Source: Paraburkholderia sejongensis
GTDB taxonomy: Bacteria > Pseudomonadota > Gammaproteobacteria > Burkholderiales > Burkholderiaceae
Direction: 5' to 3'
NCBI RefSeq assembly: GCF_020880815.1
Contig: NZ_JAJITD010000001.1
Span: 558,001-622,000, forward strand
DNA length: 64,000 nt
Of this stretch, positions 36,957 through 46,962 are shown in pieces (positions within the stretch are counted from its first letter, which is position 1; every line of letters starts with the position of its first letter). The notes under the pieces are model-generated. The model was not told the origin of the DNA. It worked only from the letters and a program-made list of their open reading frames with translations, and made no database searches. The position numbers were made by a program, and so were the translations under genes.

Positions 36957-38087
36957 TTGCGGTGCCGGCCGCGCGACGTTGGCGTTGACGCTTGCGTTGA
37001 CCGTTGCGTTGATGTTCGAGGTTGCGTTCGCGGTGGCGTTCGAGCTCGCGCGCGCGCCCGTGGCTTTGCCGCGGCCGCCGCGAATCAGCCGCTTCTCGAA
37101 GCCGAACCACGTGATGCTCGCGTACGCGAGCGTGACCGCCAGCGCGAGCGCGGCGCTCAGATAGCGGTTCAGATGCAGCGGCCACACCGCATACAGCACG
37201 CTCAGATGAATCAGGTAGATCGTGTAGCTGATCGTGCCGATATAGACGAGCACGCGATGGCACAGCAGCCGCTTGACGAAGCCGCGGCTTTGCAGCGCGA
37301 TCACGACGATCGACGTGCACAACACCAGCGACACGCTATACAGCCCCGCATTCGACAGCGGCGTATTGGCGGCCCGAAAGCGCGGAAAGTGCAGATGCAG
37401 CCACGCGAGCACCGCGAGCGCGGCGAGCATCCCGAGCACCGCGAGTGGCTTGAACGGCTCCAGCGCGTCGCGATCGCGGCGCACCGCGAGGGCCAGCAGC
37501 GCGCCGGCCGCGAGCAGATCCATGCGGAACGGCGTCAGGTAATAGATCGGCCAGAACGAATCGAACCACGGCGTGGCAATGGCACGCAGCACCGGCACGA
37601 GCACGATCAGGCCGGCCGCCACGTAGCCGAGCAGGCGCTCGGGCACCAGCAGGATCACGAACGGCCAGAAAATATAGAACTGCTCTTCGACCGCGAGCGA
37701 CCACAACACGTTGAGACTGTCGTGGCCGCTCTGGTTGAGCGCATCGCCGATATTGGTCGAGAACAACGCATACCAGTACCAGTGCCGGGCCCACGCGAGG
37801 CCGAACAGTAGCGACGACACCAGCATCAGCAGCAGGTACGGCGGCAGGATGCGGCGCGCGCGGCGCGCATAAAAGTACTTGAAATACGACTGCCGCTGCG
37901 TTTTGCGTTCGAGCAGGATGCAGCTGATCAGAAAGCCGCTCAGCACAAAAAACAGATCGACGCCCATCCACAGCGGCGCTTTCAGTGCGTGCTGCGCGAA
38001 CACCGCGAGCACGGCAAGCGCGCGCAAGCCGTCGAGCTGCACGATGCGGGAATGGGAGGGCGCGAGGGGTGATGCACTGGCAGTCAT
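36945..38087 (-). CDS. bceO: Membrane acyltransferase family 3
   Basis: A 380-residue OafA/YrhL-type O-acyltransferase with about ten membrane segments. It begins with the family hallmark RIVQLDGLRALAVLAVFAQH and has WMGVDLFFVLSGFLIS and RRARRILPPY. It probably adds acetyl groups to the exopolysaccharide. The ATG at 38087 is chosen for that hallmark; the open frame extends further upstream without support. The last 30 residues are an asparagine/alanine-rich run (SNATANATSNINATVNAS) made by a DNA repeat. Confidence 0.9.
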   Translation of the reverse strand: MTASASPLAPSHSRIVQLDGLRALAVLAVFAQHALKAPLWMGVDLFFVLSGFLISCILLERKTQRQSYFKYFYARRARRILPPYLLLMLVSSLLFGLAWARHWYWYALFSTNIGDALNQSGHDSLNVLWSLAVEEQFYIFWPFVILLVPERLLGYVAAGLIVLVPVLRAIATPWFDSFWPIYYLTPFRMDLLAAGALLALAVRRDRDALEPFKPLAVLGMLAALAVLAWLHLHFPRFRAANTPLSNAGLYSVSLVLCTSIVVIALQSRGFVKRLLCHRVLVYIGTISYTIYLIHLSVLYAVWPLHLNRYLSAALALAVTLAYASITWFGFEKRLIRGGRGKATGARASSNATANATSNINATVNASVNANVARPAPQSRA

Positions 38088-38711
38088 GAACCGTCCATGG
38101 TGTAAAGCGGATGGGCCGGGCGAAGCGGCGCGCGCGTCGCTACGAGTGCAATCGATTCTAGGGAAAAGAAATTCGCGAAAAAACGCAAAGCAATTGAATA
38201 AGTGAAGCGGATTGAAACAGGGTGTTTCTTTAGCTATTCGAAACGCATTTATATGCTTGTTCGCGAGCCGGAGCGCAATCCGTAACCGGTGCGCGAGCAT
38301 CTTATTTAAAGGCGGTAAAAAAGGCCTGGCCGATGCAATGACAATGCCCCGGCGACAGCGAGCTGTTTTATTCACTATTAAAAAATCATTTCTTTTATAT
38401 CGATCGGATCGACGAATATTTTTGAATTACTTTCGATTTTCGTCGGCGGATTTTTTACGCGTAACGTAGGCGGGTAGTCGATTGGCCGGGTCGGTCGCGA
38501 GGCGTGGGCCACCGGTCGTCGGGCCGTGCGCGTCGTCGCTCGCCGCATCGCGCACGGACGCTCGCTCGCTTGCATCCGCGCCTCTTCCACCGGGCTAACG
38601 CGCACCTCGTCGCGCGTCGTCTCAACCCATCGTCGCATCACCGAATTTCGCACCGCGCCGAACCGGTCCGCGTGCGTCGCCCCGAGCGGCTATTCGATTG
38701 GAGGATCTGCC
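38088..38711. promoter_or_regulatory. Divergent AT-rich control region
   Basis: About 620 bases between leftward bceO and the rightward exported protein gene. 38160-38470 is strongly AT-rich with several A/T runs, like the bceA/bceB space, and likely carries divergent promoters. The remaining 240 bases before the TTG start are GC-rich with no support for coding. No specific operator could be defined. Confidence 0.5.
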
Positions 38712-40919
38712 TTGCCCCGTGTCACGTCCACCCGTTGGCTCGCCATCAGCGCGTGCGCCGCGGCTGTCACAGTCGCATCGCTTTGCGCGGTGGCGCCGGC
38801 GCGCGCGCAAACGGCGTTGCCCGCGACCACGTCATGGCTTGGCAACAGCTCCGGTTTCGGCGACGGCACGTGGACGCAGATCAATATCACCGCGCTCGCG
38901 GTGAGCCCGGACGGCAAGGTCTATACGAACGCGCCGTGGGACGAAAGCGGCGCGGAGGCGTCCGTCTATCAGGACGGCAAAATGCTCGGCTTCGCGGGCG
39001 GCACGCATGGCTGGGGCAATAGCGGCGGCAATGCGATCGCGATCAATCGCAAGTACGTGTTCGTCGCGCTCGGCGTCGGCAACGAAAAAGGGCGTCTGGC
39101 CGGGCAGGGTATATGGCCGGAGAAGGGCAGGCAATGGTTCGGTATTTCGCGGCGGCTGATCAGCGATCCGAAACGCGTCGCGCCGTTCCAGCCGGCGGCC
39201 AGCGCCGCCGACCCGCATGCGCAGCTCGCGGCCGGCTTCCTGATGACGAACGACGTGCCGACCGGCACCGATGCCGCGCTCGGCGGCCTCGCGGCCAGCG
39301 CGACGACGCTGTACGCGGCCAATACCGCGCGCAATCGCATCGACGTGTACGACGCCGAGTCGATGCTGAAGAAGGCGACGTGGGACGTGCCGGAGCCGGG
39401 CCGCATCGCGCTCGCGGCCGACGGCTCGCTGTGGGTGCTGACCGGCACGCGCGGCGATGGCCCGCCCGCAATCGCGCATTACACGGCGGATGGCCGCCGC
39501 ATCGACGAAAACTTCACGCTGCCGGCCGGCACGCTTGCGGTCGATCTCGCGACCGACGCGCAAGGCCGCGTGCTGATCGCCGATAACGGCCCGCGCCAGC
39601 AGGTGCTGTTCTTCAGCAAACGCGACGGCCGCTATAGCGAAAGCGGCACGCTCGGCGAACGCGGCGGCATTTTTAGCGGCGTCGCCGGCAAGCCCGGTCC
39701 GCAGCGCTTCAACGGCCTGACCGGCGTGGGTGTCGATGCACGCGGCAACGTGTTCGTGTCGACCAACGGCATCGGTCCGCGTTACGCGCCGCTCGGCGCG
39801 GGCCTCGGCGCAACGCTCGAAAGCTACGCACCCAGCGGCAAACGCAACTGGCAGGTTCAGGGGCTGCTGTTCGTCGATGGCGCGTGGCTCGATCCCGCGC
39901 GGCCCGACAGCGTCTATACCGGCAACAAGCGCTTCGAACTCGATCTGTCGAAGCCGCCCGGCGAGGACTGGAAATACGTAGGGTTCCTGTCGAATCGCTT
40001 CAAGTACCCGGACGACCCGGTGTTCCACACCGACCAGTATCCGGGGCTGCCGATCGCGCGGCGCGTGCAGGGCCGCACGTTCCTGTATCTGACCGACATG
40101 TACGCGGACCATCTGAAGATCTATCGCTTCGATCCGCAACACGACGGCGAAACCGCGATTCCTTCCGGCCTGATCGCGGGCCGCGAGCGCGCGGTCGCGC
40201 AGGTGCCCAATGCGCCGCCCGGCGGCGACTGGATCTGGCGCGACGCGAACGGCAACGGCCGTATCGAGCCCGCCGAGTTCGCACCGAATACGAGCGGCAC
40301 GAAGCTCGCGGGCGGCTGGGGCTGGTGGGTGGACACGGCCGGCGACATCTGGCGCGCGCGCGACAACAAGGGGCTTTACCGCTTCCGCTTCGGCGGCCTC
40401 GACGCGCACGGCAACCCGCTCTACTCGTATTCGAACCTCACGCGCTACCCGGTGCCGCCGCCGTTCACCGAACTGCATCGCGCGCTCTACGACCCGGCTA
40501 CCGACACGCTGTACGCGACCGGCTACACCGCCGACGCGCCGTTCGAGCGCGGCTTCTGGAAAGAGGTGGGGCGGGTGCTGGTGCGCTACGACAAATGGTC
40601 GAGCGGCACGCCGGTGCAGCGCTATGCGATCGCGCTGCCGTGGCAGCCCGGGGCCAAACCGATCGCGACGATCATCGGCGTCACCGTCGAAGGGCAATAC
40701 CTGTTCGGTGTCGAACCGGTCGGCACCGTGCATGTATGGGACAAGGACAGCGGCCGCGAACTCGGCGTGATCCGTCCGGGCCCGGAAGTGGGCCGCGCGT
40801 CGGGTTGGGTCGATGTGCCGAACGGCATCAGCGCGGCGCGCCGCGGCAATGGCGAATACCTGGTGTTCGTCGAGGAGGACGCGCGCGGCAAGGTGCTGAT
40901 GTACCGCTGGAAACCGTGA
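38712..40919 (+). CDS. Exported beta-propeller-like protein in the exopolysaccharide locus
   Basis: A 735-residue protein. I place the start at a TTG (38712) because GGAGG stands seven bases before it and the product then opens with a proper signal peptide (cleavage after APARAQ, near residue 35). The mature part has repeated NHL/SMP30-like strands (ITALAVSPDGKVYTNA, GLAASATTLYAANTARNRIDVYDAES, VGVDARGNVFVSTNG), suggesting a periplasmic propeller. No enzyme motif was recognised. By position it corresponds to the exported protein gene of the second bce cluster (bceP), an assignment I hold loosely. Confidence 0.72.
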   Translation: MPRVTSTRWLAISACAAAVTVASLCAVAPARAQTALPATTSWLGNSSGFGDGTWTQINITALAVSPDGKVYTNAPWDESGAEASVYQDGKMLGFAGGTHGWGNSGGNAIAINRKYVFVALGVGNEKGRLAGQGIWPEKGRQWFGISRRLISDPKRVAPFQPAASAADPHAQLAAGFLMTNDVPTGTDAALGGLAASATTLYAANTARNRIDVYDAESMLKKATWDVPEPGRIALAADGSLWVLTGTRGDGPPAIAHYTADGRRIDENFTLPAGTLAVDLATDAQGRVLIADNGPRQQVLFFSKRDGRYSESGTLGERGGIFSGVAGKPGPQRFNGLTGVGVDARGNVFVSTNGIGPRYAPLGAGLGATLESYAPSGKRNWQVQGLLFVDGAWLDPARPDSVYTGNKRFELDLSKPPGEDWKYVGFLSNRFKYPDDPVFHTDQYPGLPIARRVQGRTFLYLTDMYADHLKIYRFDPQHDGETAIPSGLIAGRERAVAQVPNAPPGGDWIWRDANGNGRIEPAEFAPNTSGTKLAGGWGWWVDTAGDIWRARDNKGLYRFRFGGLDAHGNPLYSYSNLTRYPVPPPFTELHRALYDPATDTLYATGYTADAPFERGFWKEVGRVLVRYDKWSSGTPVQRYAIALPWQPGAKPIATIIGVTVEGQYLFGVEPVGTVHVWDKDSGRELGVIRPGPEVGRASGWVDVPNGISAARRGNGEYLVFVEEDARGKVLMYRWKP

Positions 40920-40951
40920 CGCGATGTGGTGCGCGCGTCGCGCTGACACGC

Positions 40952-41013
40952 CCGCAATCACCGCTCACACCCCCGCAATAACCGCTCACACCTCCGCAAT
41001 AACCGCATAACCG
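40952..41013. repeat. 21-base tandem repeat before the flippase gene
   Basis: Three imperfect copies of CCGCAATAACCGCTCACACC (about 21-base period) fill the gap between the exported protein gene and the flippase gene, ending ten bases before the latter's start. Any promoter or ribosome site for the flippase lies within or next to it. Confidence 0.85.
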
Positions 41014-41022
41014 AAGGCTTCG

Positions 41023-42489
41023 ATGGACAAAGGCATTCTCAGAAACGTGGCGATCAATTTCTTCGGGCTCGTACTGCCGACCTTCGTGTCGCTCGTCACC
41101 GTGCCGTCGTATATCCGGCTGCTCGGCGTCGAGCGCTACGGCGTGGTCAGTCTCGTGTGGACGCTGATCGGCTACTTCGGGATTCTCGATCTCGGTATGA
41201 GCATGGCCGCGCAGAACCATATCTCGAAGGCGCGCGCGTCCGGCGACCAGCACGAAAGCGCGCGCGTGTTCTGGAGCGCGACGTGGCTCAATCTAACGAC
41301 CGGCGTGATCGGCGGCCTGATCATCTACTTCGGCGCGTTTCTCTACACCGCGTACTTCACGAAGGTCTCGCCCGAGCTGCAGCACGAGGTCTATATGGCG
41401 CTGCCGTGGCTCGCGGTCGCGATTCCGATCGCCAACGTGTCGTGGGTGTTCGCCGGTGCGATCAACGGCGCGGAGCGCTTCGGCGTCTACAACACCAACC
41501 AGACGATCGGCACCTTCCTGTTCCAGTTGCTGCCGCTCGGCGTCGCGCTGTGGCTCGGCGCGAACCTGCAGAACGTGCTCGCGGCCGCCGTGTTCGCGCG
41601 CATTCTGGCAGCCGTGCTGCTCGGCCGCTCGGCGCTGAAAGTGCTGGAAATACGCAGCATTCTTGCGCCGCAGCTCGGCGTCGCGAAGGGCCTGTTCAAC
41701 TTCGGCGGCTGGATGCTGATCGCCAGCGTGACCACGATGGTCGCCGATTCGCTCGATCGCGTGATGCTCGGCTCGCGCCTCGGTGCGCGTTTCGTCACTT
41801 ACTACACAGTGCCGCAGAACCTCGTCACGCGACTGAACATCGTGCCGACCGCGCTGGTGCGCACGCTGTTTCCGCGGCTCTCGGCGGTCGGCCGCGCGGA
41901 CGCTGACACGATCACGCAGCAGTCGCTCGAATTTCTGAACGGCGTGTTCACGCCGGTCGCGCTGGTCGCGATGCTGGTGCTCGAACCGTTCCTGCATCTA
42001 TGGGTGGGCAGCGAGATTGCGACGGTGGCGGCACCGGTGGGCCGCATCATGATCGTCGCGGTGTGGCTGGTCGGTCAGGCCAACGTCACGCGCATCCTGA
42101 TCCAGTCGCAGGTCAATCCGGCCACCGCCGCGCGTATCGGTCTGCTCGAATTGCCGCTGTTTGCCGGCGCGCTGTGGTTCGGCATCAGCCATTACGGGTT
42201 GACCGGCGCGGCGGTCGCGGTCGCCGCGCGCGCGCTGTTCGACTACGCGCTGCTGCTCCATTTCGCGGCGATCCGCGCGCGCCAGATCGTGCTCGACATG
42301 CTCGCGCATCTCGCTTTCCTGCTCGCGAGCCTGTGGCTCGCGAGCTTTCTGCCGAGCCTCGCGCTCGCGCTCGCCGCCGGCGTGTTGACGGTCGGCGCGA
42401 ACCTCGCGTGGTCGATCACGATGACGCCCGCTTTGCGCAATCTTGCGCGTTCACTGCTCCTGCGACTGAATCCGAGGAAAAGCGCATGA
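41023..42489 (+). CDS. bceQ: Polysaccharide flippase (Wzx type)
   Basis: A 488-residue membrane protein with about twelve to fourteen hydrophobic segments of the MATE/MOP superfamily. The N-terminus ILRNVAINFFGLVLPTFVSLVTVPSYIRLLGVERYGVVSL is typical of Wzx proteins. It should move lipid-linked repeat units across the inner membrane for the polymerase at 26292. The start overlap with the next gene is ATGA. Confidence 0.9.
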   Translation: MDKGILRNVAINFFGLVLPTFVSLVTVPSYIRLLGVERYGVVSLVWTLIGYFGILDLGMSMAAQNHISKARASGDQHESARVFWSATWLNLTTGVIGGLIIYFGAFLYTAYFTKVSPELQHEVYMALPWLAVAIPIANVSWVFAGAINGAERFGVYNTNQTIGTFLFQLLPLGVALWLGANLQNVLAAAVFARILAAVLLGRSALKVLEIRSILAPQLGVAKGLFNFGGWMLIASVTTMVADSLDRVMLGSRLGARFVTYYTVPQNLVTRLNIVPTALVRTLFPRLSAVGRADADTITQQSLEFLNGVFTPVALVAMLVLEPFLHLWVGSEIATVAAPVGRIMIVAVWLVGQANVTRILIQSQVNPATAARIGLLELPLFAGALWFGISHYGLTGAAVAVAARALFDYALLLHFAAIRARQIVLDMLAHLAFLLASLWLASFLPSLALALAAGVLTVGANLAWSITMTPALRNLARSLLLRLNPRKSA

Positions 42490-44975
42490 ATCACGACGTC
42501 CTTGAAAAAAACCTGTTGAGGCCGGCGACGCGCAGCGCGCTCGACGAACTGACCCACGTGCCAGGCGCGCAGCCGCGCGCGCCGCGCGGCCCATTGCGCA
42601 CCGACCAGGACGTGCGCATCGCGATCGTGCACGACTGGCTGGTCACCTATGCGGGTGCCGAGAAAGTACTCGAGCAGATGATCGCGTGCTTTCCGGACGC
42701 GGACCTGTTCAGTCTGGTCGACTTTCTTGACGACCGCAGTTTTTTGCGCGGCAAGCCGGTGACGACCTCGTTCATCCAGAAACTGCCGCGGGCGCGCAGC
42801 AAATACCGCGCGTATCTGCCGTTGATGCCGCTCGCGATCGAACAGCTCGACGTGTCCGCGTACGACGTGGTGATTTCGAGCAGCCATGCGGTCGCGAAGG
42901 GCATTCTGACCGGGCCGGACCAGGTGCATATCAGCTACGTGCATTCGCCGATCCGCTATGCGTGGGATCTGCAGCATCAGTATTTGCAGCAGTCGAAGCT
43001 GACGCACGGCCCGAAGTCGGTGCTCGCGCGGCTGATCCTGCATTACATCCGCAACTGGGATATCCGCACCGCGAATTCGGTCGACAGCTTCATTTCGAAC
43101 TCGGCGTTTATCGCGCGGCGCATCAAGAAGGTCTATCAGCGCGATGCGCAGGTGATTTTTCCGCCAGTCGACGTCGATGCGTTCTCGCTGTGTACCCAGA
43201 AAGAGGATTTCTATCTGACCGCGTCGAGGATGGTGCCGTACAAGAAGATCGATCTGATCGTCGAAGCGTTCGCAAGGATGCCTACGCGCAAGCTCGTCGT
43301 GATCGGCGACGGGCCCGAGATGGCGAAGATTCGCGCGAAGGCGGGCCCGAATGTCGAGATTCTCGGCTATCAGCCGTTCGAGGTACTGAAGGACCATATG
43401 AGCCGCGCGAAGGCGTTCGTGTTCGCGGCTGAAGAGGACTTCGGCATTTCGGTGGTCGAGGCGCAGGCGTGCGGCACGCCGGTGATCGCGTTCGGCAAGG
43501 GCGGGGCGCTCGAAACCGTGCGCGATCTGTCCGGACCGCAGCCGACCGGGATGTTCTTCGATCGGCAGGATGCCGAAGCGATCGTCGCGGCGGTCGAGCG
43601 CTTCGACGAACTCGCACAGCGCTTCGTGCCCGCCGATTGCCGCGCGAATGCCGAGCAGTTTTCGGCCGAGCGGTTTCGCGAGCGTTTGTTCGCGCACGTG
43701 CGCGCGGCCGTGCCGGCGCTGCGCGGCGTGACGTTGCCGCCGTATGTGCAGTATGTGCCGAACCCACCCGGCCTCGAGCACAGCGAGCGGGAAGGCCAGC
43801 ACGAGTTGCCCGCCGATCTGCCGCGCATCCTCGCGGTCGACCAAAGCGGCGTGCTCGGCGGCGCCGAGCTGTCGTTGCTCGAAATCGTCAAGGCGTTGCG
43901 CTCGCGCGTCGAGGTCGTGCTGTTCGACGACGGGCCGTTTCGCAGCGAACTCGCGAAGACCGGCGTCGCGGTCAACGTGCTCGACGCCGGCGTGCTGAAA
44001 AACATCCGCAAGCAGGGCGGCTCGCTGCCGAAGGGCCAGGCGTTGAAGGGGCTGCTCGCGCTGGTGCGGGCGACCGCGCAACGCGCGCGCGCGGCCGACG
44101 TGATCTACGCGAACACGCAACGCGCGATGGTGATCGGCGCGGTCGCCGGCAAGCTCGTGCGGCGTCCGGTGGTCTGGCATCTGCGCGACATCGTCAGCGC
44201 CGAACACTTCGGCGGCAAGCAGCTGGCGATCATCAAATGGTGCGCGCGGCTGGGTCTGAAGCATGTGATCGCCAATTCCGCCGCCTCCGCGCAGGCGTTC
44301 GCGCAACTCACGCAATTCGACAGCAAGCGGATCGACGTGGTGTTCAACGGCATTTCGGCCGAACCGTTCGACGCGTTGCGCGCGGTGCCGCAAGCGACGC
44401 TGCGTGAACGTCTGAAGCTGCCGCGCGATGCGTTTCTGGTCGGCTCGTTCAGCCGGCTCGCGCGCTGGAAGGGGCAGCACGTGCTGCTCGAAGCGATGGT
44501 GCTCAATCCGCAGATGCACGCGGTGCTGGTCGGCGCGGCGCTGTTCGGCGAGGACCAGTACGAAGTCGAATTGCACGCGTTCGTGGCCGCGCACGGGCTC
44601 GGCGAGCGTGTGCATTTTCTCGGCTTTCAGCACGATATTCCCGCCTGCATGTGCGCGGTCGACGCGGTCGTGCATACGTCGATTACGCCGGAGCCGTTCG
44701 GCCGCGTGATCGTCGAAGGGATGCTGGCGCGCCGGCCGGTCGTCGCGGCGCGCGCCGGCGGTGTGCTCGAAATCATCGACGATCACGAAAACGGCATCCT
44801 GTGCACGCCGGGCGATGCGCACGCGCTCGCCGATACGCTCGCCGAATTGCGCTCGAACGACGAACTGCGCGAGAAGCTGGTCGAGAACGGCTATCGCAGC
44901 GCGCTGAGCCGGTTTGGTACGCAGAGCTATGTGGACGGGGTCGCGCGGATTTTGAAGGACGTGGCGCGGACCTAA
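42486..44975 (+). CDS. bceR: Two-domain glycosyltransferase (GT4-GT4 fusion)
   Basis: An 829-residue protein containing two complete GT-B transferases in tandem. The first (about residues 40-410) has VHDWLVTYAGAEKVLEQM and EDFGISVVEAQACGTPVIAF; the second (about 440-820) has AVDQSGVLGGAELSLLEIV, VFNGISAEPFDAL and TPEPFGRVIVEGMLARRPVVA. A short charged linker joins them. Two sugars are probably added in succession. ATG at 42486 overlaps the flippase stop by four bases. Matches the two-domain bceR of the cepacian clusters. Confidence 0.92.
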   Translation: MNHDVLEKNLLRPATRSALDELTHVPGAQPRAPRGPLRTDQDVRIAIVHDWLVTYAGAEKVLEQMIACFPDADLFSLVDFLDDRSFLRGKPVTTSFIQKLPRARSKYRAYLPLMPLAIEQLDVSAYDVVISSSHAVAKGILTGPDQVHISYVHSPIRYAWDLQHQYLQQSKLTHGPKSVLARLILHYIRNWDIRTANSVDSFISNSAFIARRIKKVYQRDAQVIFPPVDVDAFSLCTQKEDFYLTASRMVPYKKIDLIVEAFARMPTRKLVVIGDGPEMAKIRAKAGPNVEILGYQPFEVLKDHMSRAKAFVFAAEEDFGISVVEAQACGTPVIAFGKGGALETVRDLSGPQPTGMFFDRQDAEAIVAAVERFDELAQRFVPADCRANAEQFSAERFRERLFAHVRAAVPALRGVTLPPYVQYVPNPPGLEHSEREGQHELPADLPRILAVDQSGVLGGAELSLLEIVKALRSRVEVVLFDDGPFRSELAKTGVAVNVLDAGVLKNIRKQGGSLPKGQALKGLLALVRATAQRARAADVIYANTQRAMVIGAVAGKLVRRPVVWHLRDIVSAEHFGGKQLAIIKWCARLGLKHVIANSAASAQAFAQLTQFDSKRIDVVFNGISAEPFDALRAVPQATLRERLKLPRDAFLVGSFSRLARWKGQHVLLEAMVLNPQMHAVLVGAALFGEDQYEVELHAFVAAHGLGERVHFLGFQHDIPACMCAVDAVVHTSITPEPFGRVIVEGMLARRPVVAARAGGVLEIIDDHENGILCTPGDAHALADTLAELRSNDELREKLVENGYRSALSRFGTQSYVDGVARILKDVART

Positions 44976-45029
44976 AGCGGTATCGGCAAGGACGGCGGGA
45001 CTCGCAACGGTGCGGGTCTCGAAGAAGAG

Positions 45030-45066
45030 CGGAGCGAAAGCCGGATGGCATTCGCTCCGTTTTTTT
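45030..45066 (+). terminator. Intrinsic terminator after bceR
   Basis: CGGAGCGAA pairs with TTCGCTCCG around a 12-base loop and is followed by seven T residues, about 55 bases beyond the bceR stop. Confidence 0.88.
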
Positions 45067-45094
45067 ATCGTTTATCGCATATCGGTTATCGCGT

Positions 45095-46351
45095 TTAGCG
45101 GGCACGGCGCGCGGCGCCGGATTTAAAACTCGCCGACCATCTCATCGCCGGCAATTCGACGACGCGGTAGAACACCCAAGCGGCCGGCACCGCGACGAAC
45201 ATATAAGCGAACGACGGCCAGATCGACATCTGCAGCGACGAACGGAACAGCCACGACGACAGCAGCACGAAGATCGGCAGATGGATCAGATACAGCGAAA
45301 AGCTGAAGTCGCCGAAACGCGCGAGGACGCGCGAGCCGCCCGCCGCAAGACCGCTCAGCAGTGCGCGTATTGCGCCCGCCGCGCGCTCTGTCTGCGCGCG
45401 CGGCGCCAGCGCCTTGTGCAGATAGCACGCGAACGCGAGCGCCCAGAACTGGAATGCGGCGTACTGGCCGAACTGAAACGCGACGCAACCGGCCGCGCCG
45501 AACGCCGCCGCCAGCCAATAAAACCCGCGCGGTACACGGGTATTTGAAGCGCGGCTCGCCTGCACGTCGGCAATCCACGCGCCGAGCATCCACGAAAACC
45601 AGTACGACGTGAAGAACTGAATGTCGTGGCGCTCGAGCAGATATGCGGACACGACGTTGATCGCGGCCACGCCCGCCACCACCGCATTGATGCCGAGCCG
45701 GCGCCGCAGCGCGAACAGCAGCGGATAGATCGCATAGAACTGCACTTCGAGCGACAACGTCCACAGCGCGCCGTTCGAGCCAAAGGTCTTGCCGGCGACG
45801 CCTTGCAACGACAACAGGTTGACGAAAAACGTGCGCAGTCCGGTGTCGCCGATCTTGTGGCTGACCGGCGGCAGTTGCAGGCTCAGCGAATCGAGCGCGA
45901 ACGTCAGCAGCAACGCGGCAAGCAGCACCGGATAGATCCGCGCGAAGCGGCGCAGCCAGAAATGCCGCGCATCGAGCCGGTAAGCGGGATTATCCGCGAC
46001 GCGCAGCGCGCCGCCGCGGTGGATGCAATAGCCGCTGATCACGAAGAAGATCGGCACGCCGGCCGAGCCCCATGCGATCGGAAAAGTCAGATAGGCGGCC
46101 AGCGCGCTCGGGCTGAACGAGCGGCCGACGCTGTGATGGAACGCCTGAATCCCGACCCAGACGACCTGGCGGCAATGGAAGTACGCGACCAGCAACGCGG
46201 CGAAGCCGCGCATCGCGTCGATCAGGTGCTCCTTGCCGGCGCTCGCGGCGCGCGCGTCCCCGCGCGCACGGGACGACGCCGGCTGCGCGGAGCGTGCAGG
46301 GGGAGTGAGGGGCAGGGATGAGCCGGCGGCATCCAGCAATGGATCGCTCAT
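45095..46351 (-). CDS. bceS: Membrane acyltransferase family 3
   Basis: A 418-residue integral-membrane O-acyltransferase with about ten helices. After a 40-residue low-complexity N-terminus come HLIDAMRGFAALLVAYFHCRQ, GVPIFFVISGYCIHRGG and RRFARIYPVL, all hallmarks of the family. It probably modifies the exopolysaccharide or its lipid-linked unit. It converges on bceR, separated by the terminator above. Confidence 0.9.
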   Translation of the reverse strand: MSDPLLDAAGSSLPLTPPARSAQPASSRARGDARAASAGKEHLIDAMRGFAALLVAYFHCRQVVWVGIQAFHHSVGRSFSPSALAAYLTFPIAWGSAGVPIFFVISGYCIHRGGALRVADNPAYRLDARHFWLRRFARIYPVLLAALLLTFALDSLSLQLPPVSHKIGDTGLRTFFVNLLSLQGVAGKTFGSNGALWTLSLEVQFYAIYPLLFALRRRLGINAVVAGVAAINVVSAYLLERHDIQFFTSYWFSWMLGAWIADVQASRASNTRVPRGFYWLAAAFGAAGCVAFQFGQYAAFQFWALAFACYLHKALAPRAQTERAAGAIRALLSGLAAGGSRVLARFGDFSFSLYLIHLPIFVLLSSWLFRSSLQMSIWPSFAYMFVAVPAAWVFYRVVELPAMRWSASFKSGAARRAR

Positions 46352-46818
46352 GGGCAGTCCTTATTTGAAGCGGGAACGGGATAAGAAGAAGAGGTCGGCA
46401 AACGCTATCACCGGGTCATGCTGTCAATCGTGCGGGCGCCCACAGTCGTGCGGGAGCCAGCGTTAAGGATTGTCAGGACATCGCCGGCCGGATTAATTCG
46501 AACTCCGGCGCGCACGCACGCTTCGTTGGCCACCGGCCGCAGCGGGAAACCTCCGGCCAAACCGCGCGCGCCGCGACAACCGCGGCCCACGAAATGCGCC
46601 AATGGATCAACGTATTGCGCCGCCGCATAGGTCGCCGCGCGATCTCCATGCTAAAACATCGCGGTCGGGAAAAAATCGATAAAAAATGCCGGGCGAATTA
46701 GCCGGGCTATCGATTTTGTGACGAGTTGTAATCGAGGATAAGAAAATGCGATGTCGAATTATTTATCGCTTTTGTCATGTTAATTTGAGATACGGATTTT
46801 CTGACCCGAGGTCACGTG
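46352..46818. other. Intergenic region upstream of bceS
   Basis: About 470 bases with no supported gene. The stretch 46690-46800 is AT-rich and may hold promoters for bceS leftward or for the small gene at 46819. Seen nothing specific. Confidence 0.45.
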
Positions 46819-46962
46819 ATGAACCTGCATTTGCTCGCCGGCGTCGCCGTGCTTCTGATCCTGATCGCCGCTTCGGCCTATCGCGATGCGCTGCGTAACG
46901 AGCCGATCGGCCGTTACCGCGCCAATCCGGGCAAGCTGCCGCCGGTCGACGAAGAGCAATGA
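46819..46962 (+). CDS. Small single-TM protein (47 residues)
   Basis: A 47-residue reading frame: MNLHLLAGVAVLLILIAASA forms one membrane helix, followed by a short basic-then-acidic tail (YRDALRNEPIGRYRANPGKLP, then VDEEQ). GAGGT stands seven bases before the ATG, and third positions are G/C as in real genes here. I do not recognise the family. It sits alone between bceS and galU. Confidence 0.6.
   Translation: MNLHLLAGVAVLLILIAASAYRDALRNEPIGRYRANPGKLPPVDEEQ

Noticed and set aside
38526..38711. Upstream extension of the exported propeller-like protein
   Set aside because: The extra 62 residues are arginine-rich and would bury the signal peptide; the TTG at 38712 has a perfect ribosome site.
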